64,000 bases of DNA, taken from assembly GCF_014269285.1 (NCBI RefSeq), contig NZ_JACOAF010000008.1:124001-188000 (forward strand), read 5' to 3'. Positions 53,253 to 61,790 of the stretch are shown here, piece after piece. The notes below the pieces were generated by a model. It ran no database searches. It was not told the origin of the DNA and saw only the letters and a list, made by a program, of their open reading frames with translations. Positions within the stretch are counted from its first letter, which is position 1. The number at the start of each line of letters is the position of its first letter. The stretch comes from Rufibacter sediminis. GTDB lineage: Bacteria; Bacteroidota; Bacteroidia; Cytophagales; Hymenobacteraceae. The position numbers were made by a program, and so were the translations under genes.

Positions 53253-54044
53253 TTAATCCGCCGGAGATACGGCTGCGGATGTGCCGTTCTCCTCAGCATC
53301 CTCGGGCGTGATTTGGAAGAGAAGTTCGTTTCGGTTCTTTCCCACTACGGTGAGCGCGTCCATCTTGCGGAGGCAGTAGGTGATCTGGCGGCAGCGGTGG
53401 AGGGGGAGGAGCAAGGCGGCGGCCAGGTCGCGGTTAGCGAACGGCTGGGGTAGGTGGGGCGGCAGAAACTGCAGGAAGTCGCGGGTGGTGGTAAAACGGT
53501 GCGTGCTGATGACCTCCAGCAGCTTGCGGTCTTTGATGCTGACTTTCTTGCGGTGCTTGCTGCCTTTGCCGTCGCGGCACCGGACTTCCTCTTCCCGAAT
53601 CAGGGGAAACTCCAGGGTAAACCCGGCCTGCTTCACCAGTTCCGGCAACCGGACCAGTTCCTCAAACAGATCGGTGAGGGCACCCCGGTAGGTGGATTTG
53701 CGGCGCGAGAGCACAGACGTGCCTTTGCCGTCTACCTGCACCACCCATTTCTCATAGGTGATGGGGTGCAGCAGGTGCACCCGGTGGTCTTTCAGGAGGG
53801 CCTGCAGTTTGGGGCGGATGGCGGTGAAGTTACGCGTCTGTATCTCCACCAGCTGCGTGCCGCGCACCAGGTCAATCACAAACCCATCCACCGGCACCTC
53901 CAACCGGTCCTGCGGCTGAGCATACCATTGTTTCAGGCCTGCGTGCAGTGACCGCTCGTTCTGCAGGTTGATGCCGTTTCTTTCGGCCTTGGCCGGCATT
54001 TTCGCCTCTGTCTCTTCCTCTGCTAACCCGGTCTGCCTTTTCAT
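53253..54044 (-). CDS. PD-(D/E)xK-like protein with winged-helix tail
   Basis: A 263-residue protein of unknown function. VPVDGFVIDLVRGTQLVEIQ near residues 50-69 has the spacing of a PD-(D/E)xK nuclease core (acidic D, then ExQ on the next strand), followed by RPKLQALLKDHRVHLLHPI. The C-terminal half contains HRFTTTRDFLQFLP and RDLAAALLLPLHRCRQITYC, a winged-helix-like arrangement. It may be a restriction-like nuclease or a regulator that has lost catalysis. No signal peptide. Flanked by palindromes on both sides. Confidence 0.6.
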   Translation of the reverse strand: MKRQTGLAEEETEAKMPAKAERNGINLQNERSLHAGLKQWYAQPQDRLEVPVDGFVIDLVRGTQLVEIQTRNFTAIRPKLQALLKDHRVHLLHPITYEKWVVQVDGKGTSVLSRRKSTYRGALTDLFEELVRLPELVKQAGFTLEFPLIREEEVRCRDGKGSKHRKKVSIKDRKLLEVISTHRFTTTRDFLQFLPPHLPQPFANRDLAAALLLPLHRCRQITYCLRKMDALTVVGKNRNELLFQITPEDAEENGTSAAVSPAD

Positions 54045-54401
54045 CGTCCGGCAAAACTACGCAATCTTGCGGTCTCCCCGTTTATGTCGTTTCCTGGTCA
54101 GTATCCTGACAGGCGCTTTGGGACCGTTTTCCTGAAAAGAGGCTTAAAACGGGAAGAACTTGTCTTCGCTTTCCGGGGCAGGAATCCCAGCCGATTACCT
54201 GATTGTGTGTTTTAGAATCAGAATGTAGTGTTTTCTTTTTCCGGCTTGCCGCAGACTTCCCTGGTGTAAAGCCAAAGGGCAATTCCAGCGCTGGTGCTCC
54301 TCCGTAGAAATACGTGATCTGGAAAGCAGAAACTACCCGTTTTATTTCGCTGCTCAACTCAACGGCCTTTTCTGCCGTTCGGGGGAGAAAAAAAAGACAC
54401 C
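54045..54401. other. Divergent intergenic region
   Basis: No gene seen. It contains a GTTTT palindrome (54114-54151) and presumably the promoters of the divergent flanking genes. Confidence 0.5.
54114..54151. repeat. Dispersed GTTTT-palindrome, copy 18
   Basis: CGCTTTGGGACCGTTTTCC and TGAAAAGAGGCTTAAAACG. Confidence 0.7.
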
Positions 54402-55307
54402 ATGATCATTCCCCCTTCCCTGAAAGCCGGAGACCAAGTTGGCGTCATCAGCACCAGTAGCTACACAGAGCCGGCGTATATAGAGCAGCTGGAGGGCATC
54501 CTGAAGGAGTGGAAACTGGAGCCGGTGCTGGGCAAAACCATCGGGGCGCGGCACGGCAGCTTCGCGGGACCAGACGAGCTCCGGAAAAAAGACCTGCAAC
54601 AGATGTTGGACAATCCTGAGATCAGGGCCGTGCTCCAAACCACGGGTGGGTACGGCATCATCCGGATTATTGACCAGGTGGATTTCAGCGCCTTCAAGTA
54701 CCACCCCAAATGGCTGGTGGGCTACAGTGATACCACGTTTCTGCACAGCCACGTGCAGGGCATGCTGAGTACCGCCACCATCCACGCCACCATGGCCGCC
54801 GATCTGGAGGCCGGGTACCAGGCCCAGTCCTGGGAAACCCTCCGGAAAGCCCTGTTCGGGGAGAAGCTGGAATACCATGTAAAGGCGCATCCCTTGAACC
54901 GCAAAGGGAAAACCGAGGGGATGTTGGTGGGCGGGACCACCAGTGTGCTGTGCAACGCCAAAGGCACCATCTCAGAGGTGAACTCGAACGGGAAAATCTT
55001 ATTTCTGGAGGAAGTGGGCGAGCACAAGTTCCGGCTGGACAGTTACCTTACTTCGTTGAAGAAGGCCGGGAAGTTTGAATACGTGCGCGGCCTGCTGGTG
55101 GGGGAACTGGTAGAGATTGAGGAAGATGACCCGCCCTTCGGGAAAACGCCCGAGGAGATCATTCTGGACGCGGTCCAGGAATATGATTTTCCGGTGTGTT
55201 TCGGGTTTCCGGCGGGACACGGCAAAGTGAACAAAGCCCTGATCTTCGGGACGCTGGTGCACCTGGACGTATCGGAGAAAGGTTCTGTTATCCGGTTCTC
55301 GGGATAA
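54402..55307 (+). CDS. ldcA: LD-carboxypeptidase (S66 family)
   Basis: A 301-residue peptidase of family S66. KAGDQVGVISTSS opens the N-terminal domain. GYSDTTFLH holds the nucleophile Ser near residue 109, LFLEEVGEHKFRLD has the catalytic Glu, and GFPAGHGKVNKA has the catalytic His. It cuts the terminal D-Ala from the murein tetrapeptide in peptidoglycan recycling. No signal peptide, hence cytosolic. A palindrome follows 15 nt after its stop. Confidence 0.9.
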   Translation: MIIPPSLKAGDQVGVISTSSYTEPAYIEQLEGILKEWKLEPVLGKTIGARHGSFAGPDELRKKDLQQMLDNPEIRAVLQTTGGYGIIRIIDQVDFSAFKYHPKWLVGYSDTTFLHSHVQGMLSTATIHATMAADLEAGYQAQSWETLRKALFGEKLEYHVKAHPLNRKGKTEGMLVGGTTSVLCNAKGTISEVNSNGKILFLEEVGEHKFRLDSYLTSLKKAGKFEYVRGLLVGELVEIEEDDPPFGKTPEEIILDAVQEYDFPVCFGFPAGHGKVNKALIFGTLVHLDVSEKGSVIRFSG

Positions 55308-55321
55308 AAAACCACCATGGT

Positions 55322-55360
55322 CCGTTTGAGGGCTGCTTTACTAAAATGAGGCCCAAAGTA
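55322..55360. repeat. Dispersed GTTTT-palindrome, copy 19
   Basis: CCGTTTGAGGGCTGCTTTAC and AAAATGAGGCCCAAAGTAGG; between the LD-carboxypeptidase stop and the next gene. Confidence 0.65.
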
Positions 55361-55385
55361 GGGTTTTCACATTTCATCTATCGTT

Positions 55386-56090
55386 ATGCCAACCATCTGT
55401 CTTCTCACCTGTGAACACGCCGGGTTTGAGGTGCCCGCAGAATACGCGTCTCTTTTCAAGGGAAAGGAAGAGGTGCTCTACTCGCACAAAGCCATTGATT
55501 TCGGGGCTCTGCGCCTGGCTCGGCACATGGCCCAAACCCTTGCTCTGCCGCTGTATTACACCACGTACTCCCGGCTACTGATAGAAGCCAACCGGTCGCC
55601 GGACAGCGAGGAGCTTTTCTCGGAGTTTACCAAAAAATTGCCCAATACCGAAAAGCAGCGCATTCTGGAGACGTACTATGCCCCGCACCGCGCGGAGGTG
55701 GAGCGTAAAATAAGGGATGAGATAGCCGCCGGAAACCAGGTGCTGCATCTGGCGGTGCACACGTTCACCCCGGTGCTGGAAGGAAAGGTGCGGGAAGCGG
55801 AAATCGGGCTTCTGTTTGACCCGGCCAGAGCCCGGGAGGAAGCCTACGCCCATCAATTGAAAGCGGAACTTCACCGGCAGAACCCCGCCCGTCAGGTTTT
55901 CTACAACTCGCCTTACCCCGGCGTAGACGATGGCTTCCCCACGTACCTCCGGCAGAAATTTTCTGATGCGCAGTACGCCGGGTTTGAGCTGGAAATCAAC
56001 CAGAAGTTTTTCCTGAACGGCGAGGCAAGTGTGTGGCAGCAGCTGCTGGACGAAATGACCTCCGCCGTAAAAGCCGTGCTTAAAACCTGA
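55386..56090 (+). CDS. N-formylglutamate amidohydrolase-like protein
   Basis: A 234-residue protein of the N-formylglutamate amidohydrolase family (PF05013). LLTCEHAGFEVPAEYASLF near the start, HKAIDFGALRLARHMAQTL, ANRSPDSEELF, HLAVHTFTPVL and GFELEINQKFFL are the conserved blocks; His and Glu residues in the first block are expected metal ligands. It hydrolyses N-formyl-glutamate or a related amide. It may be co-transcribed with the LD-carboxypeptidase 79 nt upstream, though a palindrome separates them. Confidence 0.88.
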   Translation: MPTICLLTCEHAGFEVPAEYASLFKGKEEVLYSHKAIDFGALRLARHMAQTLALPLYYTTYSRLLIEANRSPDSEELFSEFTKKLPNTEKQRILETYYAPHRAEVERKIRDEIAAGNQVLHLAVHTFTPVLEGKVREAEIGLLFDPARAREEAYAHQLKAELHRQNPARQVFYNSPYPGVDDGFPTYLRQKFSDAQYAGFELEINQKFFLNGEASVWQQLLDEMTSAVKAVLKT

Positions 56091-56095
56091 GAGGC

Positions 56096-56132
56096 GGTTT
56101 TGAGCCTGTTTTCTGAAATCAGGCTCAAAACC
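56096..56132. repeat. Dispersed GTTTT-palindrome, copy 20
   Basis: Perfect 13-bp arms GGTTTTGAGCCTG and CAGGCTCAAAACC around TTTTCTGAAAT. It starts 6 nt after the previous stop. Confidence 0.85.
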
Positions 56133-56210
56133 CGTTCATGAGATGTAAGTATAGGAAAGTAGGCGCGGTTGCCTGCCCCAGGTAGATGAAACCTCTAAAA
56201 GTACGCTCAG

Positions 56211-57044
56211 ATGGAAATGCTCATCCGGAATCAGGACACCACGCTGTACACCCAGGCGTACCCCAACAGCGGCAAAGAAACGGTCATTCTCCTGCACGGC
56301 GGGCCCGGCGTGCCCAACGGTCTGACTTTTCTGGTCAAGTTCCTGTCTCGGTATTTCCAGGTGATTACGTTTCACCAGCGCGGCACGCTGAAATCGCCCA
56401 ATCCTTCGCAGGACTATTCCCTGGAGCATTACACGTCTGACATTAACCGGATTGCGGACCTTTTCCAGCTGGAGAAATTCCATTTGCTGGGGCATTCCTG
56501 GGGTGGGCTGTACGCCGAGATCTATGCGCATACCCATAAGAACCGGCTGTTGAGTCTGTTTCTGTGCAGCCCCGCTTCCGGCACCGGCCGCCAGTGGGCC
56601 GAGACTTCCCTGGAGATCACCAGGTACAACCGCCGGAAAAGCAGCCTAAAGGAAATGTTGACCATGAGCCTGGGCGCTGCCTTGGGTGTGTTGGGGAGCG
56701 ACAAAGGCCATCGTACGTTTTACCGCCAGGCGCTGGTGAATTTCAACCGGGGTTTTGAGGTATCGTATCCGGAGCGTTTTGAGGTAAACTGCGTCAAAGC
56801 CAGGGCTATTAACCAGACGGTGAAAACGGTGCTCACCAGTCCGCTGCTGCCGGTCATGCCAGACCCGGCGTTCAAGGTCACCATCACCTACGGCGACCAG
56901 GACATTATCGGCGAAAGCAAAAAATACGTGCGGCAACGCTTCCCCACGGCAAGCACGTATATTATTCCGTCGTGCGGTCATATTCCGTGGTCCCACAACC
57001 AACCCGCTTTCGTGCAGATTTTGCAGGAACACTACGGTATCTGA
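56211..57044 (+). CDS. Alpha/beta hydrolase, prolyl-aminopeptidase-like
   Basis: A 277-residue alpha/beta hydrolase. ILLHGGPGVPNGLTF is the HGGPG oxyanion motif of the proline-iminopeptidase group, FHLLGHSWGGLYAEIYA holds the nucleophile Ser, ITYGDQDIIG the Asp and SCGHIPWSHN the His. No signal peptide. Substrate unknown: peptidase or esterase. Independent of the gene upstream. Confidence 0.85.
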   Translation: MEMLIRNQDTTLYTQAYPNSGKETVILLHGGPGVPNGLTFLVKFLSRYFQVITFHQRGTLKSPNPSQDYSLEHYTSDINRIADLFQLEKFHLLGHSWGGLYAEIYAHTHKNRLLSLFLCSPASGTGRQWAETSLEITRYNRRKSSLKEMLTMSLGAALGVLGSDKGHRTFYRQALVNFNRGFEVSYPERFEVNCVKARAINQTVKTVLTSPLLPVMPDPAFKVTITYGDQDIIGESKKYVRQRFPTASTYIIPSCGHIPWSHNQPAFVQILQEHYGI

Positions 57045-57345
57045 AAGAACTCGCCCCGGCTGTCGGGAGGAAGAACCTCTTTCGTAAAGCCAGCATATAC
57101 TGTCATCGCGTTTACTGCTTGTTTTCACCAGCCAGCGGAAAGGTATTCACCTCGGAAGGCGGCTGAGTTGCCTTATCAGCCTGCCTCCCAGCAATTAAAT
57201 CTATCCAATTTCCTGACTGCCATCTTTGCGGGAAGATCGCACCTCACTGATGTGGGAAATACCTAATTCTTTTACCGCCAAAAACTTAAGCCCAACCCCG
57301 GCGTACCTTTTACTCTAGGAATGTACTTTTAAAAAGAAGCGCGAT
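57045..57345. other. Intergenic region
   Basis: No gene, palindrome or clear promoter seen. Confidence 0.5.
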
Positions 57346-58638
57346 ATGATTGCAGTCATCACAGGAGCATCTAGCGGAATTGGCCGGGCTACCGCCTTTG
57401 AGTTTGCCCGAAGAGGATATGATCTGGTACTTGCCGCCCGTTTTGGGGCCGGTTTAGAGGAAGTAGCCCAGGAATGCAACAGCCTGGGTGGGCGGGCGCT
57501 GGCCATCCCCACCGATGTGGCCAAGGAAGAAGACATAAACGCCCTGGCGGCCCAGGCGCGGGAATCCTTCGGTGGGTTTGATGTCTGGGTGAACAACGCG
57601 GCCGTAGGGCTTTTCGGGCATTTTGAGGAAATCCCCACCCAGGACATCCGGCAACTGATGGAGATCAACCTGTTTGGCTACATCTACGGCGCACGGGCGG
57701 CCATCCGGCAGTTTCGGTCGCAGGGCTACGGTACGCTCATCAACGTGTCATCTATGGTGGCGCTGGTGGGGCAGCCGTTCTCCATTCCGTACACCACCAG
57801 CAAGTTCGCCATCCGGGGCATGAGCATCAGCCTGTCGCAGGAACTCGCCGATGAGGAAGACATCCACGTGTGCTGCGTGATGCCCGCCGTCATTGACACG
57901 CCCATTTTCCAGCACGCCGGCAACTACATGGGCCATGCGGTGAAAGCGCCCAAACCGGTGATTCCGGCCAAACGCGTGGCCAGAACCATTTACCGGCTCA
58001 CCAAGAAACCGCAGGAGCAGGTAACCGTGGGCAATATGTCGCGCATGATGCGGTTCCAGCGGCTGGTGTCGCCGGCCCAGCTGTTTGACAAGTACATGCA
58101 GAAGATGATTTCCAGCCAGCACTTCAAACGGAAACCATCGCGGCCGTACCAGGGCAACCTGTATGAACCGCTCACCAACTGGAACAAGGTGAACGGCGGC
58201 TGGTTACCCGAGGATTCGAGCAAGAAGAAAGGCACCACTATCGCGGCGGTGGCCGGGCTGGCGCTGGCCGGTGCTTTGGGGGCCGTTTACTATTCCAGGT
58301 TGAAAAATCATCCACGCCCGGCTACCCCGAGTTCGGCAAGAACCTGGCCACCCGCGCATCCTGAACCCTCTTTGCAGCCTGACCCCATCTCCGGGACGCA
58401 CCGCGGCAGTACCCTGGAGCGCCAGCAGAACAACACCGCCGGGTTACACGGCACCACCATCATTGCGCATGGAAGTACCCCCGGAACCGCCGCTGGACCA
58501 ACATCGGGCATCACGGGTAGTACTAGCACCGGCACTACAGGTAATCCAACGTCGGGAAGCACCGGTACTCCTAACTCCGGCGTCACGGGGACGCATACCG
58601 GCGGCCTTGGGGGAGAAACCAAAGGGTTGGGCGCGTAA
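57346..58638 (+). CDS. SDR oxidoreductase with C-terminal membrane segment and disordered tail
   Basis: A 430-residue protein. The first 260 residues are a classical short-chain dehydrogenase: TGASSGIGRATAFEFARRGY (NAD(P)-binding), NNAAVGLFG, the catalytic Ser in NVSSMVAL, and YTTSK (Tyr/Lys). AGLALAGALGAVYYSRL near 303-319 is one membrane helix, followed by about 110 residues rich in Pro, Ser, Thr and Gly (GTTGNPTSGSTGTPNSGVTG). Similar fused tails are rare and may anchor the enzyme to the membrane. Substrate unknown. Confidence 0.85.
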   Translation: MIAVITGASSGIGRATAFEFARRGYDLVLAARFGAGLEEVAQECNSLGGRALAIPTDVAKEEDINALAAQARESFGGFDVWVNNAAVGLFGHFEEIPTQDIRQLMEINLFGYIYGARAAIRQFRSQGYGTLINVSSMVALVGQPFSIPYTTSKFAIRGMSISLSQELADEEDIHVCCVMPAVIDTPIFQHAGNYMGHAVKAPKPVIPAKRVARTIYRLTKKPQEQVTVGNMSRMMRFQRLVSPAQLFDKYMQKMISSQHFKRKPSRPYQGNLYEPLTNWNKVNGGWLPEDSSKKKGTTIAAVAGLALAGALGAVYYSRLKNHPRPATPSSARTWPPAHPEPSLQPDPISGTHRGSTLERQQNNTAGLHGTTIIAHGSTPGTAAGPTSGITGSTSTGTTGNPTSGSTGTPNSGVTGTHTGGLGGETKGLGA

Positions 58639-58751
58639 GTCGAGGGAGGTTCGTTTTGGGATAATCCCTGCCTTTTACGCACCGTAGTTAACGCGCTGCA
58701 AGGCCGCAGAGGGGTTGATGTGTGCATTTTTCACCAGAAAGGAAGTGCTGT

Positions 58752-60176
58752 ATGAACAAGAGGAAGAGAAATTGCCGGAGCGGTTGGGGCTTGTTTTTGC
58801 TCTGTTTTCTGATTTTGGGCTGTAAAGAGGCGCCTCCCCAGCAAAGGGGGGCGCAGGCCCCGGTGCAACCCGTCTCCCAGAAGAAAGAAAAAGCCGTCAC
58901 GCTGACCATTCCCAATCATCCGCTCAGGAATGAACAGGACCTGGATGTGCTGCTGCGGGAAATCGGCGACGCCAAGGTCGTTTTACTGGGCGAAGCCTCG
59001 CACGGGACGGCGGAATATTATGAGTGGCGGGCCGCCATCACCCGGCGGCTCATGCAGGAGAAAGGCTTTGACTTTGTGGCCGTGGAAGGCGAGTGGGCCG
59101 ATTCTTACCGCGTGAATAACTTCATCAAAGGACCCCGGAAAGACAGCGCCGCCGCGGTGACCCTGCTGGAGCAGTATAACCGCTGGCCCACCTGGATGTG
59201 GGGCAACTACGAGATTGCCGGTCTGGTGACCTGGCTCAACGGCTACAACCAAAACAAACCGGCCGGCGAGAAGGTGGGCTTCTACGGCCTGGACGTGTAC
59301 TGCCTCTGGGAGTCCATGACCGAGCTGATGCCGTACGTCAAAAACAACCCCGAACTGGTGAAAGTAGCCAAAGGCGTGCACCAGTGCTTCCAGCCGTTCT
59401 CTTCCGATGCCATGCAGTACGCCGAAGCCGTGGCCAGCGCCTCGGCGAATTGCCGCGCCGAGACGAGCCGCCTCTGGAAAGAGATTCAGCGGCAGAATCC
59501 GCCGGAGGGAAGTCCCCGCACCGAGGCGCAGTTTGTGGCTGAGCAGAACGCGCTGGTGGCCCTGAACGGCGAACGTTACTACCGCGCCGCCGTGAGCAGC
59601 AACACCGAGTCCTGGAACATCCGCGACCACCACATGGCCCAAACCCTCAAACGCCTGCTGGACTTCCACGGACCCGAGGCCAAGGCCATTGTCTGGGAAC
59701 ACAACACCCACGTGGGCGATGCCCGCTACACCGACATGGCCAGCAGTGGCGAGGTGAACGTGGGGCAACTGGTGCGCAAAGAATACGGCGAGGAGAACGT
59801 GTTCATCGTGGGGTTCGGGTCTTACCAGGGTTCTGTGATTGCCGCCAGCAGTTGGGGCGCACCCATGAAAAAAATGCCCGTGCCGCCCGCCACCCAAGGC
59901 AGCTGGGAGCAGATTCTGCACCAACTGAGCCCCGCCAATAAGATCATTTTCTCAAAGGACCTACGGGAAAACAAGGTGTTGAACCGGCCGGTGGGGCACC
60001 GGGCCATTGGCGTGGTGTACAACCCCAAAATAGAGCACCTGGGCAACTACGTACCTTCCGTGATGCCCAAGCGCTATGATGCCTTTCTGTACATAGACAG
60101 CACCCGGGCGCTGCGCCCCCTCCAAACCATCACCGCCCGAAACGAACCGCCTGATCTTTACCCATCGGGCACTTAA
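58752..60176 (+). CDS. Erythromycin-esterase-like lipoprotein
   Basis: A 474-residue exported lipoprotein (signal ending LCFLILGC; I use the ATG at 58752, a better fit than the one 30 nt upstream). It belongs to the erythromycin esterase family (PF05139): VLLGEASHGTAEYYEWRAAI with the key Glu and His, VAVEGEWADSYRVN, and KAIVWEHNTHVGDARYTDMA with His residues. Family members hydrolyse macrolide lactones, but most homologues have unknown substrates. Exported, so unlikely to be a classical cytosolic resistance enzyme. Confidence 0.85.
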   Translation: MNKRKRNCRSGWGLFLLCFLILGCKEAPPQQRGAQAPVQPVSQKKEKAVTLTIPNHPLRNEQDLDVLLREIGDAKVVLLGEASHGTAEYYEWRAAITRRLMQEKGFDFVAVEGEWADSYRVNNFIKGPRKDSAAAVTLLEQYNRWPTWMWGNYEIAGLVTWLNGYNQNKPAGEKVGFYGLDVYCLWESMTELMPYVKNNPELVKVAKGVHQCFQPFSSDAMQYAEAVASASANCRAETSRLWKEIQRQNPPEGSPRTEAQFVAEQNALVALNGERYYRAAVSSNTESWNIRDHHMAQTLKRLLDFHGPEAKAIVWEHNTHVGDARYTDMASSGEVNVGQLVRKEYGEENVFIVGFGSYQGSVIAASSWGAPMKKMPVPPATQGSWEQILHQLSPANKIIFSKDLRENKVLNRPVGHRAIGVVYNPKIEHLGNYVPSVMPKRYDAFLYIDSTRALRPLQTITARNEPPDLYPSGT

Positions 60177-60187
60177 TCCGTAGATTA

Positions 60188-60225
60188 CGTTTTACACCCG
60201 TTTTCTGGAAAGCAGGCCCAAAACG
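60188..60225. repeat. Dispersed GTTTT-palindrome, copy 21
   Basis: CGTTTTACACCCGTTTTCTG and GAAAGCAGGCCCAAAACG, 12 nt past the esterase stop. Confidence 0.7.
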
Positions 60226-60283
60226 GAAGTTTTTGGGCCCGCTCACTTAAAATAGCGCATCTTTGCGTCCTTATCTCAGGATC

Positions 60284-61459
60284 ATGCAGTTACTTCAAAA
60301 ACAGCGCGTTGCGTTGAGTGTGTTCTTTTTTCTCTCCGGATTCAATTTCGCCAGCTGGGCCTCCCGGATTCCCACCATCAAACAAGCCTTACACCTGAAC
60401 GAAGCCGAGCTGGGCACCATCCTGCTCACCATGCCTATTTCCTCGCTCATCGGGGTGCCGCTGTCGGGGTGGCTGGTGTCTAAGTTTGAGACCAGGATTC
60501 CGCTGGCGGTGGGTTTCCTGCTGAACTCCATCGCGCTTTCTTTTATTGGGCTGGCCTCCACGCCGGTGCTTTTGTCGGTGGTGTTGTTTCTGTTCTCGTT
60601 GAGCATGCGCATCTTCAACATCGCGGTGAATACGCAGGCCATTACGGTGCAGAAGCAGTTTGACAAGAAAATCAACGGGTCTTTCCACGGGTTGTGGAGC
60701 ACCGGCGGCATTATAGGCGTGGGCTTCACCACGTTGCTGATTACCCTGCAGGTGCCTATGGTGCCGCACCTGATCACGGTTTCAGTGGTAAGCATTCTGG
60801 CGACGTTGCTGGCTTTCCGTTTCCTGATCCAGAACGATACGGCCACGTCCGGGAACAAGCTGTCCTTCAAGAAACCCGATCCGTTCATCCTGTACCTGGG
60901 CTTGCTGGTGTTCTTTGCGGCCGTCTGCGAGGGCGGTATGTTTGACTGGAGCGGCATTTACTTCCAGCAGGTAGTGAAAGAAGAAGTGTTTACGGTGGGC
61001 TATCTCACGTTCATGTCGTTTATGGCGCTCTCGCGGTTTCTGTCTGATGTCATTATTGACAAGATTGGCATGCGCACCACCTACATGCTGAGCGGCGTGC
61101 TGGTTTTCTCGGGCATTTCGCTGGCCGTGCTGTTCCCCAGTTTCTGGCCCGCCATGATCGGGTTTTCGCTGGTGGGGTTTGGCACCGCCTCCGTGATTCC
61201 CATGACCTATACGCTGGCTGGTTCCTCCAAAACGTACTCGCCCGGCATCGCCATTTCCCTTATCGCCACCTTCGGGATTGTGGGCATGCTCATCGGGCCG
61301 CCCATGATCGGGTACCTGGCGCACGCGTTTGATTTGAAGGTCTCCTTCATCGCCTTCGCCCTGGCTGGTCTCATGCTCATTCCCATCGCCCGCCTGTTCT
61401 TCCGGCTGGAAAGCACTACATCAGAACCGTTGGCGGTAGAAGCCAAGGAGGTCGCCTGA
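60284..61459 (+). CDS. Major facilitator superfamily transporter
   Basis: A 391-residue protein with about twelve hydrophobic helices. FFFLSGFNFASWASRIPTIK and SSLIGVPLSGWLVSKFETRI resemble the FucP/YbjJ-type MFS branch. I start at the ATG at 60284; an upstream TTG is in frame. Inner-membrane transport of an unknown compound, possibly a sugar or a drug. A truncated palindrome follows the stop. Confidence 0.85.
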   Translation: MQLLQKQRVALSVFFFLSGFNFASWASRIPTIKQALHLNEAELGTILLTMPISSLIGVPLSGWLVSKFETRIPLAVGFLLNSIALSFIGLASTPVLLSVVLFLFSLSMRIFNIAVNTQAITVQKQFDKKINGSFHGLWSTGGIIGVGFTTLLITLQVPMVPHLITVSVVSILATLLAFRFLIQNDTATSGNKLSFKKPDPFILYLGLLVFFAAVCEGGMFDWSGIYFQQVVKEEVFTVGYLTFMSFMALSRFLSDVIIDKIGMRTTYMLSGVLVFSGISLAVLFPSFWPAMIGFSLVGFGTASVIPMTYTLAGSSKTYSPGIAISLIATFGIVGMLIGPPMIGYLAHAFDLKVSFIAFALAGLMLIPIARLFFRLESTTSEPLAVEAKEVA

Positions 61460-61466
61460 TTCAGGA

Positions 61467-61495
61467 CCGTTTTGCGGAAAATGGCCCCAAAACGC
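61467..61495. repeat. Dispersed GTTTT-palindrome, copy 22 (short)
   Basis: CCGTTTTGCGGAAAATGGCC with CCAAAACG; the inner half of the left arm is missing. It starts 8 nt past the MFS stop. Confidence 0.6.
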
Positions 61496-61501
61496 TTTCA
61501 G

Positions 61502-61790
61502 ATTTTTTATTGGGTAGGCGCAATCCCTGGTGGTTGCCCTCACACGTTCAGATTCTCCCCTTGAGGGGAGCGAAGAGGGGTGTTTACACCTGCCGGTTCA
61601 CGCATTGCTGATTTTGCTTTGTGATACGAACTGATATAGGTTCTGGAATTCGTACTCTCCTTTGTAAACACCCCTCTTTATCTCCCCTCAAGGGGAGAAT
61701 CGGCTATCGGAAAATTTTCTACTAGCAGAAGCGTAGTCACGTTAGAAACAGAAAAGGGCAACCACCAGGGATTGCCCCTACATAAAAAAT
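61502..61790. repeat. Nested 289-bp inverted repeat
   Basis: Outer arms containing GCAATCCCTGGTGGTTGCCC (61502-61540 region) and its complement (61754-61790), and inner arms GATTCTCCCCTTGAGGGGAG with TGTTTACA (61551-61588 region) against 61652-61702. The centre contains CACGCATTGCTGAT, as in the RAYT-linked repeats. It separates the convergent MFS and ggt genes. Confidence 0.8.

Noticed and set aside
54402-56090. Considered a peptidoglycan-recycling operon
   Set aside because: The two enzymes are co-oriented, but a palindrome in a terminator-like position lies between them and no other recycling genes are near.
58983-59924. 313-codon frame opposite the erythromycin-esterase-like gene
   Set aside because: Antisense shadow of a real gene with catalytic motifs.
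58752-60176. Considered as a macrolide resistance gene
   Set aside because: It is an exported lipoprotein in an ordinary chromosomal setting; family membership alone does not show drug hydrolysis.
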